Of a stretch of 31,974 bases of DNA, positions 8,115 through 16,470 are shown in pieces (within the stretch, counting starts at the first letter, position 1; every line of letters begins with the position of its first letter). The DNA lies in the NCBI GenBank assembly GCA_964525525.1, contig CAZGHD010000007.1, forward strand, positions 1-31,974, written 5' to 3'. This DNA comes from RGIG2161 sp964525525. Its GTDB lineage: Bacteria > Bacillota > Clostridia > Oscillospirales > CAG-272. The position numbers and the translations under genes were made by a program. The notes beneath the pieces are model-generated. The model did no database searches, was not told the DNA's origin, and saw nothing but the letters and a program-made list of their open reading frames with translations.

Positions 8115-8179
8115 ATATCAAGTTCCTTATCTTTTTATATAAAACTATTCTATCACATTTTTATCCTAAAATCAATAAG

Positions 8180-8218
8180 AAACGGAGTGTCCCAAAAATA
8201 AAGTGGAACGCTCCGTTT
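8180..8218 (-). terminator. Hairpin after the small unknown protein
   Basis: AAACGGAG (8180-8187) pairs with CTCCGTTT (8211-8218) around a partly paired 23-base interior. On the minus strand it follows the stop of the 82-residue protein, with a T-rich tail (TTTCTTATTGATTTT). Confidence 0.6.
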
Positions 8219-8228
8219 TGGCAGTTAA

Positions 8229-8477
8229 TTATTTCTTTTTGCTTTCTTCCATTTTTTTGACCGAGGTCAATTCGTCCTTGAGCTTGGGAGATGAGGTGCA
8301 GGGAACTCTGAAAAGAGATTCATAGCTTTCTGCTTCCTCGTCTGACATTGGGATCGTAACCGCATATCCCGTACAATCGCGGTCGCTTGCGATCGGAGTT
8401 TTAAGGAAAGCGTCTTCAACTGGAGGGAAGAGTACAGAATCGTTCGGTTCTTTTACGTCACCTTTTTTATATTTCAT
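8229..8477 (-). CDS. Small charged protein downstream of an ABC exporter, unknown
   Basis: An 82-residue protein with a clear ribosome site (AGAGGTG, 6 bases from ATG). It is rich in Glu, Asp, Lys and Ser, has no hydrophobic segment, two cysteines (Cys35 in RDCTGYAVTIP and Cys60 in RVPCTSSP) and a lysine-rich tail (KKMEESKKK). It lies 44 bases after the second ABC subunit on the same strand and just before a terminator, so it is probably the last gene of that operon. I recognise no family. A peptide substrate or a regulator of the exporter is possible, but it lacks a double-glycine leader or other precursor hallmark. Confidence 0.6.
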   Translation of the reverse strand: MKYKKGDVKEPNDSVLFPPVEDAFLKTPIASDRDCTGYAVTIPMSDEEAESYESLFRVPCTSSPKLKDELTSVKKMEESKKK

Positions 8478-8521
8478 ATTATCACCTCTCGGAAATATTA
8501 TTCCCGAGAACAGCAGAACTA

Positions 8522-10303
8522 TTATTCAAACTGTGAATTGTACATAGATGCGTAAAACCCGTCTTTTATGAGTAGTTCCTCGTGAGTTCCGGATTCAACG
8601 ATTTCTCCGTTATTGACCACAAGTATTACGTCAGCGTTTTGAATAGTTGACAGTCGGTGAGCAATAACGAAGCAGGTCTTATCCTCCATGAGCTTTCTCA
8701 TTGCCGCCTGAACGTATTTTTCGGTTTTCGTATCAACGTTAGAGGTAGCCTCATCAAGAATAAGCATCTTTGCGTCGGTAAGCATAGCTCTTGCTATAGT
8801 TATAAGCTGTTTTTGCCCTTTTGAAATGTTGATTCCGTTATCACTGATAGAAGTATCGTAACCGTTCGGCAGGGAAGCGATATACTCGTGTATTCCTACC
8901 GCTTTTGCCGCTTCTTCTATTCTTTCGCGCGGGAAATCCTCGTGACCGTAAGCGATATTGTCCGCTATCGTGCCTTCAAACAGCCAGGTTTCCTGAAGTA
9001 CCATAGTGAATGCTTTTCTTAGGCTGTCGCGCGTAAGATTGACTATACTTTTACCGTCAACGCGTATGTCTCCGCCATCAACGTCGTAAAACCTCATAAG
9101 TAGATTAATTATAGTAGTCTTGCCCGCGCCGGTAGGACCGACAATGGCTATCAATTTACCGGGAGCGGCGGTAAAGCTCAAATCATTAATTATACGCTTA
9201 TCGGGAGTATATCCAAAGCATACGTTTTTAAATTCTACCTCACCGCGTACGTCAGAAAGTACCTCTGCGCTGTCAAAATCAAGCGGCTCAATGGGCTCGT
9301 CAAGAAGATTAAATACTCTTTCCGACGCCGCTATTGCTGACTGAAGCTCGTTGATAATTGTGGAAATTTCGCTTATCGGCCCTGCAAACTTTCTGGAATA
9401 AAGAACGAAAGTTGATATATCTCCGAGAGAAAGAGCTCCGTACAGATACATCGCAGCACCGACCGTACTCACAAGCGAAATAGAAACGTTGTTTATAAGA
9501 TTTACCGACGGACCTATCGCGCTTCCGTGATAGTCAGCTTTATAGCAGGAGTCTGATGCCTCGGTATTATATTTTTTGAATCTGTCTATAAATACTTCTT
9601 CGGTATTGTATGCACGAATAGTTTTCTGACCTGTAACCGACTCTTCGGAGTAACCGTTGAGCGAACCGAGAGCGTAAGAACGCTTTCTGAAAAGCGGGTG
9701 CAGTTTTTGGGTTTTATAATACGTAAACACTATTGACATCGGAATAGTCACAGTGAATACAAGAAAAAGCCAAGGGGAGATAAATATCATATTGATAAAC
9801 GCGCCGACTACCGTTATCGCACTTGTCAAAAGAGAAATCAAGTCCTGTGAAAGGGAAGCGTTGATAGTATCGACGTCATACGATATTCTGCTTATTATAT
9901 CGCCCGCTTGACATTTGTCAAAGAAAGAAACGGGAAGCGAGGAAAGTTTATCAAATATATCCTTTCGCATCGTACGTATTATTCTTTGGCTGAGCGATAT
10001 CATTACGATCGACAAAAGATAAGACAGTGCTGCAGATACCACGTAACAGAATATCATAAATGCCGCATTTGAAAACACGTTGTCAAAATCTACTTTTCCT
10101 TTTCCCCCTGTCATCGCATCTATGGCATAGCCGGACAGTTTAGGTGCCCAGAGTGCAAGAAGATTCGATACAGCTGTCAAAAATAATGCCAAAACCACGT
10201 ACAGCTTGTGTTTCCATATATATTTCCAAAGCCTGAAAAGCGTTTTGGATTTTTTCATCTTGGGTTGTGAAGCGTATGATAACGGATCTCTTCTTCTGTT
10301 CAC
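8522..10303 (-). CDS. ABC exporter subunit with the consensus ATPase residues (TM288/BmrD-like half)
   Basis: A 593-residue half-transporter: six predicted membrane helices in residues about 30-330, then an ATPase domain with Walker A GPTGAGKTT, Q-loop VLQETWLF, Walker B MLILDEATSNVD (catalytic Glu present) and switch His in VIAHRLSTIQ. Its signature motif is ISKGQ instead of LSGGQ. This combination is what the consensus-site member of a heterodimeric exporter carries, since its altered signature faces the degenerate site of the partner. The start is GTG at 10303, overlapping the partner's stop (GTGA) and preceded by GGGAGGTG. The substrate cannot be told; related pairs export drugs or lipids. 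Confidence 0.9.
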   Translation of the reverse strand: MNRRRDPLSYASQPKMKKSKTLFRLWKYIWKHKLYVVLALFLTAVSNLLALWAPKLSGYAIDAMTGGKGKVDFDNVFSNAAFMIFCYVVSAALSYLLSIVMISLSQRIIRTMRKDIFDKLSSLPVSFFDKCQAGDIISRISYDVDTINASLSQDLISLLTSAITVVGAFINMIFISPWLFLVFTVTIPMSIVFTYYKTQKLHPLFRKRSYALGSLNGYSEESVTGQKTIRAYNTEEVFIDRFKKYNTEASDSCYKADYHGSAIGPSVNLINNVSISLVSTVGAAMYLYGALSLGDISTFVLYSRKFAGPISEISTIINELQSAIAASERVFNLLDEPIEPLDFDSAEVLSDVRGEVEFKNVCFGYTPDKRIINDLSFTAAPGKLIAIVGPTGAGKTTIINLLMRFYDVDGGDIRVDGKSIVNLTRDSLRKAFTMVLQETWLFEGTIADNIAYGHEDFPRERIEEAAKAVGIHEYIASLPNGYDTSISDNGINISKGQKQLITIARAMLTDAKMLILDEATSNVDTKTEKYVQAAMRKLMEDKTCFVIAHRLSTIQNADVILVVNNGEIVESGTHEELLIKDGFYASMYNSQFE

Positions 10304-12030
10304 ATCTCCACCTCCCTGTTTTGAGATTTTGCGATCTCGCGGTAATGATTACAGTTTTGCATAAGGTACTCGTGATCTCCGTATCCACTGACACGGCCGT
10401 GATCAAGCACCAGTATCCTATCAGCGTGGCAGATAGAGCTGATTCTCTGAGCTACTATTATCTTTGCTGAATTATCGAAATTCCCGTTTATCGCACTTCT
10501 TAACGCGGCATCGGTTTTATAGTCAAGCGCGGATGAAGCGTCGTCAAGTATAATGATTTCAGGAGAGGCCGCAAGTGCTCTTGACACAAGAATACGCTGT
10601 TTTTGCCCGCCGCTCAGATTTGCGGCACGGGATTCGAGCTTGTGATGAAACGCATTTTCTTTTTCGGAAATAAATTCCGCGGCGCAGGCATATTCAGCTG
10701 CGGTCTCTATCTGTTCGGGCTCAAGATCACGTCCGAGAGAAATGTTTTCCGATATTGTATCAGCCATGAAGAAATCGTTTTGAAAAGTTACACCGACTCT
10801 GCGGCGGATCTCTGCATCTGTCATAGACGCTATATTTCGCCCATCAATCCTTATTGCTCCTTCACTAGGCGCATAAAACCTCAGCAAAAGCTGGATGATC
10901 GTTGATTTTCCGGAGCCTGTTTCTCCTATTATTCCGAGCGTTTCTCCACGTTTCAGGGAGAAGTTAATGTCTGATAGAGTTTTTGCAGACGATCTTTCGT
11001 CATATGAGAACGAAACTTTATCAAACTCGATAAAGCTGTCCGTTTCAATAACGTCTTCCGGCTGTTTAACTATCTCGGATCTTGCTTTGAAAACTTCTTC
11101 AATTCTCTTGGCAGACGCACCGCCTTTTGTAAAGTTGATGAAAATTCTGTTTATTGCGGTCATTGCGTTTGAGATTATAGTAAAATAGGTCATAAACGCA
11201 ATTATCTTGCCTGTCTCGGATACACCTGCATTGACTCTGTAAGAACCGACTATAACCACTATCGCGAGGGCAATATTAAGAAAAACGTTTATCGTGGGGT
11301 TGGTTATTCCCATGGTTATATTTGCTTTTTTCTCGCGTCGAACAAGTTCTTTGTTTATGTTTTCAAAGTTAGTTTTTTCTTTTTCTATCTGTGACAGAGC
11401 TTTAATTACTCTTATGCCGGTAAAAAATTCTCTTACTTTAAGAACGAGTAAATCCACAGCATCTTGAATGTTTGAATAAAGAGGAAGGCCCTTTTTCGTC
11501 AAAAAATATATAAGAAATCCGATAAAGGGAAGAGTAGCTATCATAATAAGCGCCAAATAACTATCAAGTATAAGCGTCATAAACACTCCGCCAATTAGAA
11601 GAATAGGCGCTCTGACTCCCATACGCATGGTCATACCGATCATATTTCTGACGTGGTACGTATCGGAGGAAAGGCGGGATATCATAGAAGATATGGTAAA
11701 CCTGTCTATCTCCCTACAGGAAAGCTCAAATATATGCTCGTACAAGTCCTGACGCAGTTTAAGAGTAACTCCGTTTGCAACTTTCGATGAGCTTCTGTTA
11801 GCCGAAACGTTAAGGAAGAATCCGGAAAGCGCGCAGAATATCATAAGCGCACCCCAGCCGAGTATCGGAAACATATTGCGTGACTCTCCGACCGAGGGGA
11901 TAACAGTGTCAACTATGTGCTCAAGTATCCACGGGATAAAAAGCTCCGATATAGTAGCAAAAAACTTTACAATAAGAGTAACGGTTACTCGTATTTTGTA
12001 AGGCGCTATGTACCTAAAAATCATTTTCAT
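10300..12030 (-). CDS. ABC exporter subunit with a degenerate ATPase site (TM287/BmrC-like half)
   Basis: A 576-residue half-transporter with six predicted membrane helices in the first about 310 residues, then Walker A GETGSGKST, signature LSGGQKQR, and Walker B IIILDDASSALD, where Asp replaces the catalytic Glu. The switch position reads VAQRISS, with Gln in place of His. Both changes are known for the non-consensus subunit of heterodimeric exporters such as TM287/288. It overlaps the second subunit by 3 bases. The ATG at 12030 has only a weak ribosome site; no strong promoter is visible between it and the abrB terminator, so read-through from abrB is possible. Confidence 0.9.
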   Translation of the reverse strand: MKMIFRYIAPYKIRVTVTLIVKFFATISELFIPWILEHIVDTVIPSVGESRNMFPILGWGALMIFCALSGFFLNVSANRSSSKVANGVTLKLRQDLYEHIFELSCREIDRFTISSMISRLSSDTYHVRNMIGMTMRMGVRAPILLIGGVFMTLILDSYLALIMIATLPFIGFLIYFLTKKGLPLYSNIQDAVDLLVLKVREFFTGIRVIKALSQIEKEKTNFENINKELVRREKKANITMGITNPTINVFLNIALAIVVIVGSYRVNAGVSETGKIIAFMTYFTIISNAMTAINRIFINFTKGGASAKRIEEVFKARSEIVKQPEDVIETDSFIEFDKVSFSYDERSSAKTLSDINFSLKRGETLGIIGETGSGKSTIIQLLLRFYAPSEGAIRIDGRNIASMTDAEIRRRVGVTFQNDFFMADTISENISLGRDLEPEQIETAAEYACAAEFISEKENAFHHKLESRAANLSGGQKQRILVSRALAASPEIIILDDASSALDYKTDAALRSAINGNFDNSAKIIVAQRISSICHADRILVLDHGRVSGYGDHEYLMQNCNHYREIAKSQNREVEM

Positions 12031-12062
12031 AATATTAATAATCCACTAACTATAAATAAAAT

Positions 12063-12090
12063 AAAAGCTCCCGAGTAATGGGAGCTTTTT
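12063..12090 (-). terminator. Terminator after the abrB-like gene
   Basis: AAAAGCTCCC / GGGAGCTTTT stem with a 7-8 base loop; on the minus strand it is followed by ATTTTATTTAT. It lies between the AbrB-like gene and the ABC exporter genes. Confidence 0.85.
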
Positions 12091-12096
12091 GGAAAA

Positions 12097-12342
12097 TCAA
12101 AAACGGTCCCTGAGTTTTGCAAGGCAATCGCGGCAAATTAGCTTACCACAATAATACACCATGTCTCCGACGCTGTTGCAAAAAACACAGGAAGGTTCAT
12201 ATTTTTTTAGAACTATTTTTCCATCGTCAACGAATATCTCGATGGAGTCCTTTTCTTTTATGTCCATTTGTTTTCTTATTTCGATTGGGAGAACTAATCT
12301 TCCCAGTTCATCTATTTTTCTAACTATCCCGGTAGACTTCAC
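12097..12342 (-). CDS. abrB: AbrB/SpoVT-type transition-state regulator with a C-terminal zinc-ribbon-like tail
   Basis: An 81-residue DNA-binding protein. Residues 1-50 are the swapped-hairpin AbrB fold (STGIVRKIDELGRLVLPIEIRK), which binds DNA as a tetramer. Residues 52-73 carry Cys52-x2-Cys55 and Cys70-x2-Cys73 (plus Cys65), a possible zinc site that is common in clostridial homologues but absent from B. subtilis AbrB. The start is GTG with GGAGGT at 6 bases. The neighbour rsmI matches B. subtilis order. It has its own promoter and terminator. Its targets are not visible here. Confidence 0.88.
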   Translation of the reverse strand: MKSTGIVRKIDELGRLVLPIEIRKQMDIKEKDSIEIFVDDGKIVLKKYEPSCVFCNSVGDMVYYCGKLICRDCLAKLRDRF

Positions 12343-12380
12343 CTGTATACCTCCAACGTGCTAAATAAAATTATATTAAT

Positions 12381-12409
12381 ATAATACCACAACTGTAAAG
12401 ATTTGTCAA
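12381..12409 (-). promoter_or_regulatory. Promoter of the abrB-like gene
   Basis: On the minus strand TTGACA (12409-12404), a 17-base spacer and TATTAT (12386-12381), beginning 8 bases after the rsmI stop. This makes abrB an independent unit. Confidence 0.8.
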
Positions 12410-12416
12410 TTATAAC

Positions 12417-13280
12417 TCAATTCTTTTGTTTAGATGCCAGATACTTGGCGTACACATCATTCTTACTTACACCAAGCTCTTTAGAGACCGTTTTTATCGC
12501 GTCTGACGGCGTTTTGCCGCTACACACGTAATCTTCAATAGCTTTTACTATATCCTCGTCAGAGAGATTTTTTTCTTCTTTTGGAGAACCGCCCTCAACC
12601 ACAATAACAAATTCCCCTCGTGGCTGATTTTCCGAAGAATAAAGCTTTGCGGCATCTGACAATGTGGTTCTTATGGTTTCCTCGTTTAATTTTGTGATCT
12701 CGCGGCATATAGAGACTCGTCTGTCGCCGAGAGCGAGATAGAGATCGTTTAATGTCCCTGAAATCTTGTGAGGAGCTTCGTAAAAAATTATGGTTCTCGT
12801 CTCACTTGATAAAAATTCAAGTCTTTCTTTTCGTTCTTTATTTTTTGTAGGAAGAAAGCCTTCAAAAACAAACTTACCCGTCGGAAGTGCAGAGACTGTA
12901 AGCGCAGTAATAGCGGCACATGGGCCTGGAATACTTATCACTTCTATATCACTCTGCGCGCACAAAACAACAAGATCTTCACCCGGATCGCTTATAGCGG
13001 GAGTACCTGCATCGGTAACGAGAGCGCAGCTTTCTCCGCGGCTGAGTCTTTCAACTATTTCGGCTCCGCGTTCTTTTTTATTGTGCTCGTAATAACTGAC
13101 GAGTTCTTTTTTTATTCCGAGATAAGAAAGCAGCTTCATTGATACTCGGGTATCCTCAGCAGCAATAAAATCAACGTTTTCAAGCACGTTTTTTCCTCTC
13201 AAAGAGATGTCCGACATATTACCGATAGGAGTTGCCACGAGATACAGCTTTCCGCCTTCGACAAAGTTTTTCTCTTGCAT
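12417..13280 (-). CDS. rsmI: 16S rRNA (cytidine-1402-2'-O)-methyltransferase RsmI
   Basis: A 287-residue protein of the tetrapyrrole-methylase fold. YLVATPIGNMSDISLR near residue 13, AAEDTR, VTDAGTPAISDPG and IPGPCAA are the family motifs for binding S-adenosylmethionine and rRNA. The enzyme methylates the ribose of C1402 in the decoding centre of the small ribosomal subunit. Its length is usual. The start is ATG preceded by GGGGTGAT at 5 bases. It follows trmN6 by 11 bases, as in the B. subtilis yabB-yazA-yabC run, and is probably co-transcribed with it. Confidence 0.95.
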   Translation of the reverse strand: MQEKNFVEGGKLYLVATPIGNMSDISLRGKNVLENVDFIAAEDTRVSMKLLSYLGIKKELVSYYEHNKKERGAEIVERLSRGESCALVTDAGTPAISDPGEDLVVLCAQSDIEVISIPGPCAAITALTVSALPTGKFVFEGFLPTKNKERKERLEFLSSETRTIIFYEAPHKISGTLNDLYLALGDRRVSICREITKLNEETIRTTLSDAAKLYSSENQPRGEFVIVVEGGSPKEEKNLSDEDIVKAIEDYVCSGKTPSDAIKTVSKELGVSKNDVYAKYLASKQKN

Positions 13281-13291
13281 TACATCACCCC

Positions 13292-14074
13292 TTATAAATC
13301 AAAATTCATATATCCGTTTTCAAGTAAAAAACGCATTTCATCTGAGTATTCACGCGCCCCGTCTTTGCTTTGTGCAGAGGCATATATATAAAACGGCTTG
13401 GTTACTTTGAGCCCGCCGCCTGAAGCACCGTATTTTGCCTTTACGAGTACAAATGCGGGAGCAGAATTACTATCCGAATGAACGAAAGTCATCACCTTTG
13501 GCTCAAAATTACTGTTTTTCATAGCTACTATCAGGTCAGTGAGCCTATCTTGTCTGTAAACTACGTAAAAATCACCGCCGTGCTTTATAAGCTTTGCCGC
13601 ACAGGCAACGAAATCCTCGATCGTTGCATACAGCTCGTGACGCGCGGCAAGAAGCTCGCTGGCTTTGTTATGCTTTCCGCTCGTCATTTTCATGTAAGGA
13701 GGATTGGATACAACGATTTCTACTTCTTTTTGCAAAAATGAGCCCTTGATATTCTTAACGTTTCCGCAGTGTACGGTCATTCTGTCAGCAAGTCCGTTCA
13801 GCTCCGCGTTTCTGCCGGCAAGAGAACAAAAATAAGGCTGTACTTCTATCGCATCGATAGTTTTCACTTTATCGCGCGCCAAAAGCAGAAGGGATATTAT
13901 TCCGCTCCCGCAACCGAGCTCCACTGCAGAAGAATATTTTTTCGAATTGACAAATCCCGCAAGAAGAAGCGAGTCGGTGCCGAATTTAAAAAAACGTTTA
14001 TTCTGTATAAGACGCAGATCGTCATTCACGTAATCTATACGCTCGTCGGGGAAGAGATTTTCAGACACTGACAT
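13292..14074 (-). CDS. trmN6: tRNA1(Val) (adenine-37-N6)-methyltransferase family protein
   Basis: A 260-residue class I methyltransferase. VELGCGSGIISLLLL (residues 51-65) is the S-adenosylmethionine loop and NPPY (124-127) is the amino-methyltransferase catalytic motif; FGTDSLLLAGF before them is typical of the YfiC/YabB family. E. coli TrmN6 methylates A37 of tRNA1(Val). Its place upstream of rsmI and downstream of ricT agrees with B. subtilis yabB. The ribosome site AGGAG is 11 bases from the ATG. No clear promoter was found between the ferredoxin terminator and the gene. Confidence 0.88.
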   Translation of the reverse strand: MSVSENLFPDERIDYVNDDLRLIQNKRFFKFGTDSLLLAGFVNSKKYSSAVELGCGSGIISLLLLARDKVKTIDAIEVQPYFCSLAGRNAELNGLADRMTVHCGNVKNIKGSFLQKEVEIVVSNPPYMKMTSGKHNKASELLAARHELYATIEDFVACAAKLIKHGGDFYVVYRQDRLTDLIVAMKNSNFEPKVMTFVHSDSNSAPAFVLVKAKYGASGGGLKVTKPFYIYASAQSKDGAREYSDEMRFLLENGYMNFDL

Positions 14075-14112
14075 AATTTGCGAAACTCCTTTGAAAAATT
14101 TTGCGGTAATAT

Positions 14113-14143
14113 AAAACGGAGCGCAGAAAGTGCGCTCCGTTTT
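14113..14143 (-). terminator. Terminator after the ferredoxin gene
   Basis: A perfect 13-bp stem (AAAACGGAGCGCA / TGCGCTCCGTTTT) with loop GAAAG, followed on the minus strand by TTTTATATTA. Confidence 0.9.
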
Positions 14144-14158
14144 AAGAAAACAGACTGA

Positions 14159-14329
14159 TTATTCAGCTTTAGGAGCATCTACGGGACATACGGAAGCACA
14201 AGCACCGCAGTCAAGGCAAAGATCCTCTTTGATTATCATCTTATCGTCTTTTTCCTCAATAGCCTCTACAGGACATTCGTCCTTACAAGCGCCACAGTTG
14301 ATGCAATCGTCAGAAATTTTGTATGCCAT
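14159..14329 (-). CDS. Small 2[4Fe-4S] ferredoxin
   Basis: A 56-residue ferredoxin of the clostridial type with two CxxCxxCxxxCP clusters (CINCGACKDECP and CLDCGACASVCP), each able to hold one [4Fe-4S] centre with the ligands exchanged between motifs. It is a low-potential electron carrier in the cytoplasm. I start at the ATG at 14329, preceded by GGAGGTG at 7 bases; a TTG start at 14344 would lie within that ribosome site. It has its own promoter and terminator inside the ricT-trmN6 gap. Confidence 0.93.
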   Translation of the reverse strand: MAYKISDDCINCGACKDECPVEAIEEKDDKMIIKEDLCLDCGACASVCPVDAPKAE

Positions 14330-14358
14330 TTTTAGCACCTCCAATTGAATTTGAGAAT

Positions 14359-14387
14359 ATTATATCACATATTTTTGCAAAAAGCAA
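14359..14387 (-). promoter_or_regulatory. Promoter of the ferredoxin gene
   Basis: On the minus strand TTGCTT (14387-14382), a 17-base spacer and TATAAT (14364-14359); the start codon is at 14329. The -35 box lies just before the end of ricT. Confidence 0.78.
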
Positions 14388-14394
14388 ATACTTT

Positions 14395-15366
14395 TTACTC
14401 TTTTATATCAATTTCTTCATCATCTTTTGTATGAGACTGCGGAGCAGCCTTGATTATCCTAACGTCATCCCTGTGATAGCTCTTAATATCGTTGTCAGAA
14501 TTATCAAGTTTTACGCGTACGGTAGCCGCAAGAGGATTGGTTTCACAGATCACTCCAGTGCCGTCGGGAGTCTTAACGAGAGTATCAACTCGGGGAGTCT
14601 TTCTGATCTCCTCATCGTAGACCTCGTGCTCGTATCTTAGACAGCACATAAGTCTTCCGCAGGTGCCGGATATTTTCGCGGAATTGAGAGAGAGATTCTG
14701 TTCTTTTGCCATTTTTATAGATACTTGAACGAAATCGGGCAAAAAGCTGCTGCAACAAAACGGTCTGCCGCAGATACCGAGTCCGCCAAGCATTTTTGCC
14801 TCGTCGCGGATGCCTATCTGGCGAAGCTCGATTCTTGTTCTGAAAACAGATGCAAGGTCTTTGACAAGATCACGGAAGTCAACTCGTCCGTCCGCAGTAA
14901 AGTAAAAGAGAAGCTTGTTGTTATCAAAAGTATATTCAACTTCCACGAGTTTCATTTCAAGATTGTGCTCGGCAATCTTTTTGTTGCAAATATCGAACGC
15001 TTCTTTTTCTTTTTCCTTGTTAGCCTCGTTCTGGCGGCAATCATCTTCGGTTGCGTGACGCACTACGGGACGGAGCGGGGGAACGATTTCGGTATGGGGC
15101 ACGATCTTATTGGCACATGCCGCCTCACCGAACTCTATACCGCGCGCAGTTTCCACGATGAGAAAATCACCTGTGTTTGCCTTTATTCCGTTAGGATCAA
15201 AATAATAAACCTTGCCTGCGGTTTTGAATTTAACGCCGATTACCTCAACGTCCGCAGGTTTTTCCTCCGGCTCAAAAGGAACCGCTATCTCGTTAATTTC
15301 GGGCGCGTCCGGTTTTACAACCGCATCGTCGTTTTTCTTTCTTTTGTTATTATTGTATCTTGACAT
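14395..15366 (-). CDS. ricT: RicT/YaaT family PSP1-domain protein
   Basis: A 323-residue protein. The N-terminal about 50 residues are low-complexity and charged. The PSP1 core follows (VIGVKFKTAGKVYYFDPNG, FDFRDLVKDLASVF-like, RIELRQIGIRDEAKMLGG) with cysteine pairs in GICGRPFCCSSF and SGTCGRLMCC. In B. subtilis RicT joins RicA and RicF in an Fe-S-containing complex that directs RNase Y mRNA processing. The gene follows holB by 22 bases, as in B. subtilis. The start has AGAGG at 6 bases. The C-terminal part continues into a small beta domain (VRVKLDNSDNDIKSYHRDDVRII). Confidence 0.92.
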   Translation of the reverse strand: MSRYNNNKRKKNDDAVVKPDAPEINEIAVPFEPEEKPADVEVIGVKFKTAGKVYYFDPNGIKANTGDFLIVETARGIEFGEAACANKIVPHTEIVPPLRPVVRHATEDDCRQNEANKEKEKEAFDICNKKIAEHNLEMKLVEVEYTFDNNKLLFYFTADGRVDFRDLVKDLASVFRTRIELRQIGIRDEAKMLGGLGICGRPFCCSSFLPDFVQVSIKMAKEQNLSLNSAKISGTCGRLMCCLRYEHEVYDEEIRKTPRVDTLVKTPDGTGVICETNPLAATVRVKLDNSDNDIKSYHRDDVRIIKAAPQSHTKDDEEIDIKE

Positions 15367-15388
15367 TATAACCTCTGTAAATTAAAAT

Positions 15389-16465
15389 TTATGAATTAAA
15401 TATCTTAAAAAGATCAAGCATAAACTTGTCTCTTAAAAGCCTTACGTTAATGTTTTTGGAGAGGGAAGAGCGGGATTCGACCGAAAGCTCCGCTATCGCA
15501 AAAGCTCTCCTGAGCGGTATTTTTGCCGCGGCTGCGGATACATCCTCTCTGTTTATGTAATAGGACAAATCAGTGTCGGGATTGCTTTTGTATGCAACTA
15601 TATCTCTTGCCGCAAGAGCCATATCGGAAAGGAAAGAGGACATCGCCGGCCTTTCAATGGACAGAGCGCAAATAAGCTCCACGCACTGCAGTTTACCGAT
15701 ACCCGAAACAAGGTGATGGATTATCTTTTCGGGTACACGGTACTCGTCAAGCATTTTCTTGTAAGCATCAGGTTTAGCGTCAAGCACGTTCAGTGCGCGC
15801 CCGATACTGCCTCTGGAATACTTAACTGTCTGGTCAAGCAGTTCTTCGTTTCCGTTTTTTAACTTGTCTGAGTGTTTTGAAAACTCAAGCAGATACTGTT
15901 TCATCTCTTTTTCGCCGAAAGTCTTAGTGTTAAATCTTATAACTCGGCTGATTATCGTTTCAAGAACGCTTTGAATATCTTCGCAAAGAAGGATAAAATA
16001 AACGTTTTTCGGCGGCTCCTCAAATATTTTCAGCGCCGCATTCTGCGCTTGCGGAGTCATCGTATGAAACTCGTTTATTATATATACCTTAAAATCAAGA
16101 TCGTTTGATGAGATAACTGCGTCACTGCGAAGCTCGCGAATATAGTCAACGCCTATCGTCTCGTGATTCTCTTTATCGATAAATATCACGTCAAGCGAAT
16201 TACCTGAAAGTATTTTTTTACACTCCGCGCACTCACCGCAAGGAAGATTTTTTTCGTTATTATCTCGATTCTCGCAAGCAAGAGCCGCGGCTATCCGATA
16301 CGCGAAGGTCTTTTTGCCTGTCCCTTTTTCCCCAACGAGCATTACCGTGTGAAACAGCGTACCGTCAGTCAGGTCACTCGCAAGCCGTTTTTTGAGCGTC
16401 TCGTTTCCGAATATATCAGGAAAAAGTAACTCCGGTCTTCTGTAATTTTGCATAATACGATCCAT
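15389..16465 (-). CDS. holB: DNA polymerase III delta' subunit
   Basis: A 358-residue AAA+ clamp-loader subunit. Walker A GEKGTGKK lies at residues 45-52, a zinc module CGECAEC at about 76-82, INEFHTMTPQAQNALKIFEEPP-like Walker B/sensor region at about 125-150 and SRV (sensor-related SRC region) at about 172. The subunit loads the sliding clamp onto primed DNA. The start could be ATG at 16465 or the in-frame ATG at 16453; neither has a strong ribosome site, and translation may be coupled to the upstream decarboxylase gene, whose stop is 5 bases away. The order decarboxylase-holB-ricT is conserved. Confidence 0.93.
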   Translation of the reverse strand: MDRIMQNYRRPELLFPDIFGNETLKKRLASDLTDGTLFHTVMLVGEKGTGKKTFAYRIAAALACENRDNNEKNLPCGECAECKKILSGNSLDVIFIDKENHETIGVDYIRELRSDAVISSNDLDFKVYIINEFHTMTPQAQNAALKIFEEPPKNVYFILLCEDIQSVLETIISRVIRFNTKTFGEKEMKQYLLEFSKHSDKLKNGNEELLDQTVKYSRGSIGRALNVLDAKPDAYKKMLDEYRVPEKIIHHLVSGIGKLQCVELICALSIERPAMSSFLSDMALAARDIVAYKSNPDTDLSYYINREDVSAAAAKIPLRRAFAIAELSVESRSSLSKNINVRLLRDKFMLDLFKIFNS

Positions 16466-16470
16466 TAAAT

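Noticed and set aside
8229..8477. Small protein as a ribosomally made peptide (RiPP) precursor
   Set aside because: There is no double-glycine leader, no modifying enzyme nearby and no peptidase domain on the ABC subunits; it stays an unknown protein.
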